A DNA stretch of 64,000 bases from NCBI RefSeq assembly GCF_964275005.1, contig NC_092686.1, forward strand, positions 48,409,627 through 48,473,626, in the 5' to 3' direction. The translations under genes were made by a program, and so were the position numbers. Below are positions 55,203 through 64,000 of the stretch, in pieces. How positions within the stretch are numbered: position 1 is the first letter of the stretch; each line of letters opens with the position of its first letter. This DNA comes from Diadema setosum (lineage: Eukaryota; Echinodermata; Echinoidea; Diadematoida; Diadematidae). The notes under the pieces were generated by a model. It worked only from the letters and a program-made list of their open reading frames with translations, was not told the origin of the DNA and searched no databases.

Positions 55203-57427
55203 TTGAGAGTGAAATACAAACTATGACCCTTACCTGTGCATCATACACTGATGAACCAACATTTCAATGCACCTAACACTAAGAAAGGGGTTTGTATTTC
55301 AGGGAAAAAAACCAAAACAAAACAAAACAAACAAACAAACAAACAAGCAAACATAAAAAAAAATAGTATAATAGTATGTATAAACATATTTTGCATTGAC
55401 TATGGTGTAGACTCTGAAATTCAGCCATCCAAGCATAATGAAACTTTCAGCCTTGCTACAGCATTGCAGAAAAAGCAATTTACCACACTTTTACGTCACA
55501 GGCTTTTTGCAAGTTATTATCAGAGGTTGCCTACTGTGGCTTTACAATAAAATAAATGACACTAGCCAATGACATCCATCACCGCTGTACATTGAAGGCC
55601 ACATGAACAGTTACCATTACTCATATCAAATGGTTATTATCATGACTCTGGACTGTAACAATATTCTTCTGTTTACAACCCAGCTGAGCATCATTACCCA
55701 AGAGATATCAACATTTTCTCAGGGCAGGATGTGGAGATTTTTTAGATTGGTGCCAATTTTGAGACTTCTTATCTAAGGTTGTTTCTTTTTCTTTCTTTTC
55801 GACTCCTCAGATACATACTGACATCATTTACAAACATCTGCAACATTGATACAAAAAATGAGGCCATGTTCCAAATTGTAAAAATAATTTATTTGTGTGT
55901 GTTTTGATATAAGTCATGCATAAGTCTACCTTTACGTGCATTTATACTCATAAAAATGACTTCACATGTATCATACAGATCATGACTTCAAGCAAATATT
56001 CCATAATATACAAAGTATAACACAAGATAACACAATTGTCAGATAGCTCCCTGAGTTGTAATTGGCCAAGCTCATCAAGAAAACTTGTATGTGGAGGGAA
56101 TATATTTGTTAAATTGGGTGATTTCAAGGCGCTTTGAGACATTCCCTGCCATTAACCGTTTTCAGCCACTTATTGACACACCAAATTTGGTTTGCACACT
56201 AAACTGTGTCACACACACTGTAATGATAAAATCTGTTGCATATAGATTTAAAAAAATGTCATAGGGAATATATTTCATGAAAGACCTGTGGGACAAGGTT
56301 TATGAAAAGTGAAAGACACTTTATCAGCCATGTGTACAATTTTACCATTTATACCGCATGATCACGTTGCATATTCTGTCAGTCTATAGTTACTGCTGTG
56401 GAACGTTACTCCTACAAACAGTTCACAATACCAAACAAGAGGTTGATACTTTATTTAATGATGGCTGATCAGGAATACGAGCTTTGCTTATCAAATTCAC
56501 TATATAAATACACTATGTTAACAATTGATAACATGATTTATTGGCATTAAAAAAAAAATCATGTTAACCATGAAACATCTGGCAAAAGCCACAAACATCA
56601 ACTTGGCAACTGACAGACACTAACATGAAACTATTTAGTCAAAAAAACATGTCTTTCTATGGTACACAGTTAACTTCAAGACTGCATAATACAAACTACG
56701 ACTGCTTCACAAAGAAAAAAATGTTTGCTGCAGTGAAATGAGAAACACCACTGACATTTGATGGTGTGTAACATACTTCGCTTGCTTTGGTTGTGTAATA
56801 ATCTCAATAGACAATATCCAAGGAACATATCTAAATTGAGGCACACATAGACTTACATACCATATTTGTGCTACATGAAAAAAGACTCAAAAACCTATCC
56901 AAGCAAACCAGGAATATTGCAATGTGTCTGCTCTTTCACCTCCTCAACCACACATCCCACTTGGTGAAATCTACAAGTCTGCTTACCATCCTGCTTCTGA
57001 TGGGTCAAGAGTCTGAAACTCTCTCCTTGGATGAGACAGATAATTCAGGGTGGGATATATGTTCTCTCCTTCGGTATTACTCTTCCTCCCTCACCAGACA
57101 ATTATCTACCTCTGATTCAAGGCAGACTCATAATGGACACACATTGACCAGCAGGAATCATGTTACTTCACATATCATCTGCACGCAGCTCTTTCCAGTT
57201 CTGACCTTACATGACCCAACATCTGTCTGTATGGTCAGTCTGGATGATTGCAGCCATTTTAGCACACTCAGGTCAGTCTTGTCCAATGTATTGGCCAAAC
57301 ATTAGTTATAAACATGACTGTCAAGACCCTGTGTTTCTGAGTCACATGACACCATTTAGTGCCTAAAGGGAATGAACCAGTATCCGATGACAGTGACAGT
57401 GCACACAGACACTGGTTTCAGTTTGTC
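55203..57427. other. Non-coding, downstream of the TRPV-like gene
   Basis: No supported exon. An (AAAC)n-like tract lies at 55300-55345. The 145-codon plus-strand frame at 56868-57305 is antisense to the 3' side of the TRPV-like gene, with no motif. The region next to 57428 is presumably its 3' UTR. Confidence 0.4.
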
Positions 57428-60400
57428 TCATGAGTCTGGGATGATGCCGTTTTCTCTGATTGGTGGTAGAGGCACGGACTGACTGATGGTCAAGATGTCC
57501 CGGTGGTGGACTGGTTCTAACTTCCTTGGCCTCTGGATGATGGCAGGACTGGAATGACCTCCGAACCTCTGCTGGATTATTACATTCCTGATCAGAGTCT
57601 GTCAAGGAAAATAAAAAAAGTTCATTCCAAACATTAAACAAAATCTGGAAGGTGATGGGAACATTCAAATTAATTACTCAGATATAAACGTATCTCTCAT
57701 CTGCCACATCTATGTCAAGATCTTCTTTCACAGAATCCGCAGGCTTAAAAATCAAAACAAAGCGGCCTACAAGTCATTTGGCATACATACAAATGACAAG
57801 AAGAGATGCTAACATCTGGACACAAACAAATGGCAGCTATTTCAGTGACATTCAAATATGCCTACTGGTGACACTTTGGTGTGGACTGCATGGTACATGT
57901 ATGTTAGGGGTATGATTCAAGGAATAAAACTATGCCCAAAGAAGAGAAAGCAGTATAAAACTGAAACGTTGAAAGCAGGGAAACAATAGCAAAGATGAAG
58001 CTTTAGCAATTAATGACTTTCATTCTTCTGCAGAAATCACAAAACCCACAAAAAACCACAAAACCAACAATTTAACTATTCAAACACCCCCCCCAAAAAA
58101 AAAGAAATACAGGAGGAATTTGTATTTTGCACGCTGTAGACATTTGTCCATGCCATGAAGTGTACACAGAATGAGCATAAAATAGGAGCTAATCATCCCC
58201 TCCCATTCAATACTTATCATGCAGAAAGGGTTTAACCCTATTCTAACTGGGCTATTTGAGACCAAGTTTTTACTGAGGGGGGGTCAATTTGACCCCCCCT
58301 TCAGATCTCGGCCACAAATCGTGCAATCGCTGCGAAATTTTGCCTGAAGATAGAGCTGGATGTCAACTACAAGGTAACATGGTCATACAATAGAAAAATA
58401 TTGCCTTTCTATTTCTAATAAATGAATTATGCAAATTTGTGCATGAAATCATATTTTCACCTATAACTCCATTAAAAAGACTGGAGGATTGCTAAATTTT
58501 TGTGTCAGAATTCCTCAAGACACACCAAATAATTTTCTTGAAAAAAATTAGCACAATCGAAGTTAATTTCTTTTGTTTTTTATTGTTTTGTTAATTTCTT
58601 ATGTATTTTATTGTTTTTTCGACTTTTGTTTTCTATTGTTTTTTTGCCAAAATTTGTTGCAGGCACTTTTTCAGGCTTATCTACACTAGAATTGATTAAT
58701 TTCAATGGTTAAAAGTTGAAATAATCTAATTTATATCAATTTAACCAAAAAACACAATTTGCATTGGATTTGCACACGATATCATGAATTTGAGCTGTTT
58801 TTTGGTTGACATGCATATGCAAAACATTACGTAACTTCAAAACGGTGTACCCGGACGTCGCAAATTTGGTCTCAAAATATGCGGGAGACTTCAATGAAAA
58901 AAGTCGTGAAACGACGCGGCAAAATCTTTGCGCGTTGCAAAATCGTGGCGCGAAACGTCGAGGGGGGGAGATGAGAATTGGGCTTTAAACTTTTTGCGAG
59001 ATACCAAGAAAACACTTCTGATTTAGTACAGAGCATACCATTTTAGGAGGAATTCAAGGTTTATTTGATGAAAATCGGGTTTGGAATGACTGAAACATCC
59101 AAAAACAAAGTAAAACAAAGCAATCATAATAAAGTGTGGGTCCCACACTTTATTAGAATCGCTCTTTCTTGGATATCTCAGCCATTTCAAAACCAATTTT
59201 CATCAAATAAACGTTGAATCCCTCATAGAATTACATGCTCTTTCATATTTCATTAAGAGGTTTCTCATTATATCACCAAAAAATGTTAGAAACCTGAAAT
59301 TAGGTTTCAACCAAAACTGTACGATCCCTTTAACAGATTACCTCCATCTAGTTTCATTCATGCATGAAGGCCATTCAAATTCAAATCAAGGGAGTGTGAC
59401 TGAATCCGGTCTTCCAATGCACTAACTAAACATCATTTGTGAGGCTCTTATGGTAAGAGAACAGATTACAGATCACAAGAATAGAGTAATCCACCGTGAG
59501 CAGCAAAGGGGTTATCATCTACAATTAATTCTTTAGGGTTGAGTCTTGAGTTAGTCTTGAGCAGCCAACCATCAATACCTCCAGGTGGTTGTCAGTACAA
59601 AGCGGATGTAAAAGCTGTTGTGAGCATCACATACAATGCTGAACACTGCCAATAATAGTTCCAATATAGCAATAGGAAAACTCTTCAACTCTTGTCAAGT
59701 TGTGTAACAAGTGTCTCATGTAAGAGATTCTTTAGTAATAACTAGTCAGTCAGTGAACTCATGATTATATATCTTAAACAACAATCAACATCTATAGCAA
59801 GATTCTCCTATTTGTATATACCGGTAGTGAACTCTCCATATATTCCTCTTACAATCGGGACAATAAGGAAAGCAGTCACAATTGATTTTGTTGTTGTTGT
59901 TGTTGTTAATCAATTCTCTCATATTCACCGCTGGAATCCAGTATCATTTAATCACTCTTTTCTTTTGTTGTTGTTGTTGTTGAGATTTTTGTCATTTTGA
60001 AGAAGACATGAAGAATAGACAAAGTGCATTGTTGAGGGCACTCACAGTATTTGTAACTCTTTAACTGTTTTTCTTGTACTTGAATGTTTCATAGATTTTA
60101 AAACGTATCACTCTGTAAAGGGAGAGAACATTTGAATTCTTTTTTTCTTTTTTTTTTTCATGGAGTATTGATCTTGGCAAAGGACTATGTACTGTGTCTT
60201 GAGCTGTCAAGCCAAACAAACATGTGAAGTTATAACATTGACTGACCTTCCATTTTTTCTTGACATCTCTCTTTGTCTTAGCCTTGCTACAAGGCAACAC
60301 CTTCTCAACAAGGAGAGCCTCCACCTCCTTGGTCACCATGTTGGCAATGCTGTCCATGTGAATGAGACGTGTGCCTCGCTTGAACTTGTGCACCACTACA

Positions 60401-63400
60401 TTCTCTATGGTGCTCTTCCTGCGCAGCTGTGGCCGGTTGTTACTGGCAAAATAATGATCATAGTAGAGGACATAGTGAGTGTAGAACATGATTTCAACAA
60501 TTTTTTATCTTGAATGACATTGATCCTCATTTTGATAGCAGTAAAAGTGCTAATAATGATGCTGCTGAAGATAATCTACTATCTAGAATAAAAAAAACAA
60601 CAAAAAGAATAACGATAATAATGATAATGATAACGATAATCACCACCATCATCATCATCACCAAAACAACAACTATAAAAGCACTACGAGAGCACAGACC
60701 TCGGCCAAGCAGCTCATTTCCACCAATGCACGAATGCTAAAATTGCCCAATTTCCCAATGATAAAGTTTACATCATCAGCTTCCTGCTGCATGCACCTAG
60801 AGCTAGGCAAAACTCAAATATGTGCAGTTTGAACTCCCAAGTTCATTGACCATATTTGCCAAAAGATTAAAAGATCCTTAAAAATGCATAAAATTTCCTG
60901 GATCACTACAAAAATTTGATCATCTGCTCCTTGTGACATTATCAACTTTTCCTGTAAGTTTCATCCAAATTCTTTCACAACTTTTTGAGTTATTTTGCAA
61001 ACAGACAGACAAACCAATGTCAGCAAAGACATAACCTCCTTGGCGGAGGTAATACTGTGGACTCTCATTATAACAAAGTCCTCCGCACTGTCAGTTTTCT
61101 TTCGTTATATCAAAATTTCGTTATAACCGAACAAAAAACAAAAAACAAAACTAGATATATCGCTACGGCGACTGATATGCCTCCGCCATAATGCATGGTT
61201 CTCCTAATAGGTCTATAGTACAATGTCTTAACAATGTGTAATGACAGTTTCACACAATTGGCAAAATATTAAAATGACAGGTTTGACACAAATGTGCTGA
61301 ATGTTCACTTTCCTAGAACTAGGTTCAATTGGATGAATGATTGAAATGTCAGAGTGCAGGTATTTGGGGAACTGATGATTTTTACTTGACTTTTGACCCT
61401 TTTATAAGTTTATGCATTGAGTAATTTTTCAAGGTATTGAGAAAAAGTATAATTTCAGTATCAAATGGGAAAATAGCATTATCTAAACCTGGCCTTTGAC
61501 CTTTGACCTCACAGTTCCAAAGAGAATCACTGTTAGATTGAACATGCATAAATATGTAAGTTTCATGATGATACCTTGAGTTACTTTTGAGATATGGAGG
61601 AAAAAGTGCAATTCAGCACTTTCACTTGACCTTTGACCTTTTGGCAGGAAACCTCCCACAGAATATATATTGGGTAATACATGTATACATCAAGTTAAAA
61701 AAAGAAACAAACCTTCATTCATTGCATAAATATAAGGAAAGTAGTGATATTTTGAGAAGTTGACCTTGACCTTGACCCCCTGACCTTTGACCCATGACCC
61801 CCAACTTCTCTAGATAATCACTGCCCATCGGTACAAGCATATACTAAGTTCCATGAAGATACCTTGAACCATTTGCGAGATATGGAGAAAAACATGAAAT
61901 TTCAATTTTTTTTTCACAAAATAACCTGTGACCTTTGACCTTTGACCCTGTGACCCTAAAATCCACACAAAGTATTATCCGGACGGATCCGGACGGACGG
62001 ACGGACGGACGACCCGAAAACATAATGCCTCCGGCCACTTCGTTGTGGAGGCATAAAAATAAGAACACATAGAGCAGATAATTTTGCGACCTGGATTTAT
62101 ATTTTATTGTAAGTGAAATTTCGTTATAACCGTGTTTGTTATAACGGATGTGCACTGTAATGATAATCATGATGGTGATATAATTATTGATATTATCTTT
62201 CGTTATACTCATCACCCAAGAAATACAAAATAAACCTTTATGTTTGGCATGTTTACATCATACTTAACATTCTGACAAACACATCCCGAAAGTGCATCCA
62301 GTCTTATCAGCATACATGTGAGGGATGTAAGAACACATGACAGCAAGATGAAGCCATAATGATGTTCTAAACAGATTGATATGCAAACTGCTAGCCAGGC
62401 AAGCAGACAAGAGGAGGTCAGAGTACTTACTGCTTCTTTGAAGTCTGAGGGGGCTCTTCGCTTTCAATATTTCCTGCTCGCTGTTTGACCTTGATTTTTA
62501 CTGAGTATTCCTTCCGATGCTTGGCCAGAGTTGTTCTCAAAATTGACCGCTCCACGTTCAGCACAATCATAGCCCACTGAGAAGGGGGGAAATAAATACA
62601 GGTTTTGGACTGGTCAAGAAGGGTGGAAGCTCTCTAGAAGTAACATTTGTAATGTTTAGTGGACTAACAAAGTGAACAGGATGTATCAATGATTAATACA
62701 TCTGCAAAGATGCTGACATTATACAAATAGTGAATGGTCACAAGTGCGATGGTACAAGATTTCACACGAGGTGAAAAATAGAGGCGCTCTATTCACCGAG
62801 TGCGAAATCTTGTTCCATTGCACGAGTAAAGACCTTACACTATTTGTTTTATACAACACCTCGAACGTCAACAGATTTGGTCAACACAGATTCTTGAATT
62901 TAGCACAAGAAATGGAAGTCATTTTCTGTGTTTGTTTGTTTGTTCATTTCCATCTGAGAAGATGGCTGGATAGCCCATATTCAGCTTCGTTAAGCTGGTC
63001 TTCCATGGGATCCAGTTGGATGTGAGGTGGGACCACTTTACCGGGTTAAACACCCTGCTCTTTGCGATGAATGAATAGAGCGGGATCTTTTACGAGCATG
63101 AGTTGTGACTCTCTCACACACGGGACCTCCATTTTATGTCCTATCCGAGGGACAGAGAGTTTTGCCTCTGGCTAGAGGGGACGGCATGCTTACACACAAC
63201 ATTGCTAAGTCCAGACTCGGGTTCGAACCCAGCCCTTAGGATTGTGAGGCAGACGCGGTACCGACTGAGCCAACTCACCGCCCCTGTGAAAGACGAATGA
63301 GTAGCCGCAAAGTCGCAGTCACCGTGTACGTACATACGTGAAACAAAGTTGTTTACAAAAATAAGTGACAAAAGTACGCGCCTGTAATTGTTGAGTGCGC

Positions 63401-63890
63401 GCGGCAAATGTTTGTTTATTGTGACATCAGAGCCGTGCGACAGAACAAAAACTTCGAGTCAATCTTGAGTTTAACACGGGAGTCAATGGAAATGGGTGAC
63501 GTCAGCCATGCGCTATCCATTTTTTCTCAAACAAAATTGCACGGCTGACAGCCAGAGCATGCGATGGAACGTTTCACTAAATGTCACGTGATGGGCAATC
63601 GACCAATCGGATAGCTACATTCTAAATGGGTGTTGTATAAAACTCAAAGTTAGTTTACATGTTTGACTCGAAGCATTTTGAAAAGCCTCTTGAAGCTAAT
63701 TTTTTATTCAGATCATATCTTTTCATACCTGTCTTTTCCACTCCATGCGTGATCTCTCCTCGATGATGTCAAAAGTCCGAGCCATCATTGCAATGACCAT
63801 ATTTAGCATGAGAACTGAGACAAACCACATAAAGATGACGAAGAGAACTATTGCCAACCATGGCATGCGACACTGGTAGAGAAGATTCCA
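57428..63890 (-). CDS. TRPV-like cation channel, C-terminal part (partial)
   Basis: Four coding exons on the minus strand, in phase with GT-AG introns: 63890-63729, 62576-62431, 60442-60247 and 57598-57428 (stop TGA 57430-57428). They give the last 224 residues; the rest lies beyond the right edge. The first exon holds the end of the pore region and a hydrophobic S6 helix (LAIVLFVIFMWFVSVLMLNM), then VIAMMARTFDIIEERSRMEW and KRQ. The second opens WAMIVLNVERSILRTTLAKH. 'LMLNM-IAMM...EWKRQWA-IVL--ERS' is the S6/TRP-helix signature of TRPV channels, with wording closest to the invertebrate Inactive/Nanchung kind as I remember them. The cytoplasmic tail is basic (LRRKSTIENVVVHKFKRGTR, SKAKTKRDVKKKWK) and ends RENGIIPDS. 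The last exon is read in the frame set by the phase-0 junction, not in the longer overlapping frame. Ankyrin repeats would be expected upstream, outside the window. Confidence 0.85.
58220..58960. repeat. Worn repeat stretch in the last TRPV-like intron
   Basis: AGGGTTTAACCCTATTCTAACTGGG and GGGGGGTCAATTTGACCCCCC (a 9-bp inverted pair) near 58277-58299 look like internal parts of a dispersed element. Repeated 'TTATTGTTTT' words lie at 58570-58640. Ends could not be set. Confidence 0.35.
58962..59332. mobile_element. Palindromic repeat centred on AAAGTGTGGG-T-CCCACACTTT, copy 2
   Basis: It shares 58965-59190 with 12815-13045. On the right it continues as an inverted partner (AACCAATTTTCATCAAATAA, ACGTTGAATCCC mirrors GGAATTCAAGGTTTATTTGA) to GTACGATCCCTTTAA at 59330. 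A TTAA at the right end hints at the TTAA-target group; the left TTAA was not found. Confidence 0.5.
60570..60675. repeat. (ATAATG)n/(CAT)n microsatellite
   Basis: Runs of ACGATAATAATGATAATGAT and CACCATCATCATCATCACC lie next to the CCTCCGCCAAG-type copy 3. Confidence 0.8.
60678..61052. mobile_element. CCTCCGCCAAG-type dispersed element, copy 3
   Basis: It starts AAAGCACTACGAGAGCACAG, then ACCTCGGCCAAGCAG, and ends AACCTCCTTGGCGGAGGTAA at 61052. It is shorter than copies 1 and 2 and abuts the TA of the next element. Confidence 0.6.
61055..62157. mobile_element. TA-flanked pogo/Tigger-like MITE split by a nested element
   Basis: TA lies at 61053-61054 and 62158-62159. Tips CTGTGGACTCTCATTATAAC (left) and GTTATAACGGATGTGCACTG (right). 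The parts outside 61149-62054 align with the intact copy at 45215-45412 (TTATATCAAAATTTCGTTAT, AACCGAACAAA, then ACATAGAGCAGATAATTTTG), so the host copy was broken by the insertion. Confidence 0.75.
61149..62054 (-). mobile_element. GCCTCCGC-type dispersed element, copy 2
   Basis: Reverse of 20991-22260: AACTAGATATATCGCTACGG on the left, then GATATGCCTCCGCCATAATG, and CCTCCGGCCACTTCGTTGTG with GGAGGCATA on the right. The (GGAC)n block lies at 61981-62010. It holds a single copy of the segment that is duplicated in copy 1, and the same TGACCTTTGACC words. Confidence 0.75.
62735..63642. mobile_element. Palindrome plus TTATACAACACC inverted-end element, copy 2, with nested SINE
   Basis: 62735-62835 is palindromic (GATGGTACAAGATTTC against GAAATCTTGTTCCATTGC, GAGGCGCTC at the centre). 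62847-63642 has ends TTTATACAACACC and GGGTGTTGTATAAA. Inside are TTGCACGGCTGACAGCCAGAG and AGCCGTGCGACAGAA. The tRNA-derived SINE at 62928-63285 is inserted in it. Layout as at 52393-52842. It lies in the first TRPV-like intron seen here. Confidence 0.6.
62928..63285 (-). mobile_element. tRNA-derived SINE, copy 2 (more complete head)
   Basis: On the minus strand it starts GGGGCGGTGAGTTGGCTCAG with A box TGGCTCAGTCGGTACCGCG and B box GGGTTCGAACCCGAG, then the body shared with 27905-28262, and ends in an (AAAC)n tail. Internal pol III promoter boxes look intact. Confidence 0.85.
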
Positions 63891-64000
63891 CTGTGGGGGA
63901 GAAAGAGAAAGAGGAAAACAAAATAATCATCAGAAATTAATAACATGGTTGCCAAATGACAGAATGCCCATCAAGTCTAGGGGGCATGTTATTTTGAGAA

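Noticed and set aside
56868-57305. 145-codon plus-strand frame
   Set aside because: Antisense to the 3' side of the TRPV-like gene; Ser/Thr/Leu-rich without motif or flanking signals.
57363-57668. 101-codon minus-strand frame over the last TRPV-like exon
   Set aside because: Wrong phase for the junction from 60247; the phase-0 frame stops at 57430 and reads as a better tail.

Overview
The window is animal nuclear DNA. It holds spliced genes with GT-AG introns, long AT-rich non-coding stretches, dense dispersed repeats and one nuclear-type tRNA gene. The mix of ciliary genes, a TRPV-type channel, palindromic TTAA-flanked elements and tRNA-derived SINEs suggests a marine invertebrate, most likely a deuterostome such as an echinoderm. 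That placement is an inference, since no species marker is present.

Four protein-coding genes can be assembled from exons whose splice phases agree. (1) 7.8-12.0 kb, minus: a 236-residue protein I do not recognise. (2) 26.6-37.1 kb, minus: tRNA-dihydrouridine synthase DUS4L, nine coding exons including a 27-nt microexon. (3) 44.0-47.7 kb, plus: CFAP276 (C1orf194), a ciliary microtubule inner protein, four coding exons. (4) 57.4-63.9 kb, minus: the last four coding exons of a TRPV-like cation channel, whose 5' part lies beyond the right edge. A tRNA-Lys(CUU) gene lies at 38.3 kb. The genes are unrelated neighbours, not an operon.

Most of the rest is mobile-element debris. Several elements have exact ends and target-site duplications readable from the sequence: TA-flanked pogo/Tigger-like elements, TTAA-flanked Kolobok/piggyBac-like foldback elements, hAT-like elements with 7-8 bp duplications, tRNA-derived SINEs and one decayed LINE. 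Several are nested, which gives a relative insertion order.

The most unusual object is a palindromic tRNA-derived element present twice (35.6-36.1 kb and 42.3-42.7 kb). Each copy is an inverted duplication of a SINE-like unit, with the same lopsided ends and its own 12-bp target duplication. Other points of interest are a ~166-bp tandem array related to the inside of a hAT-like element and split by a TTAA element, a repeat family loaded with AGGTCA nuclear-receptor half-sites, and a 2.9-kb foldback element ending 46 bp from the first DUS4L exon. No retrovirus-like or other capsid-bearing element was recognised.
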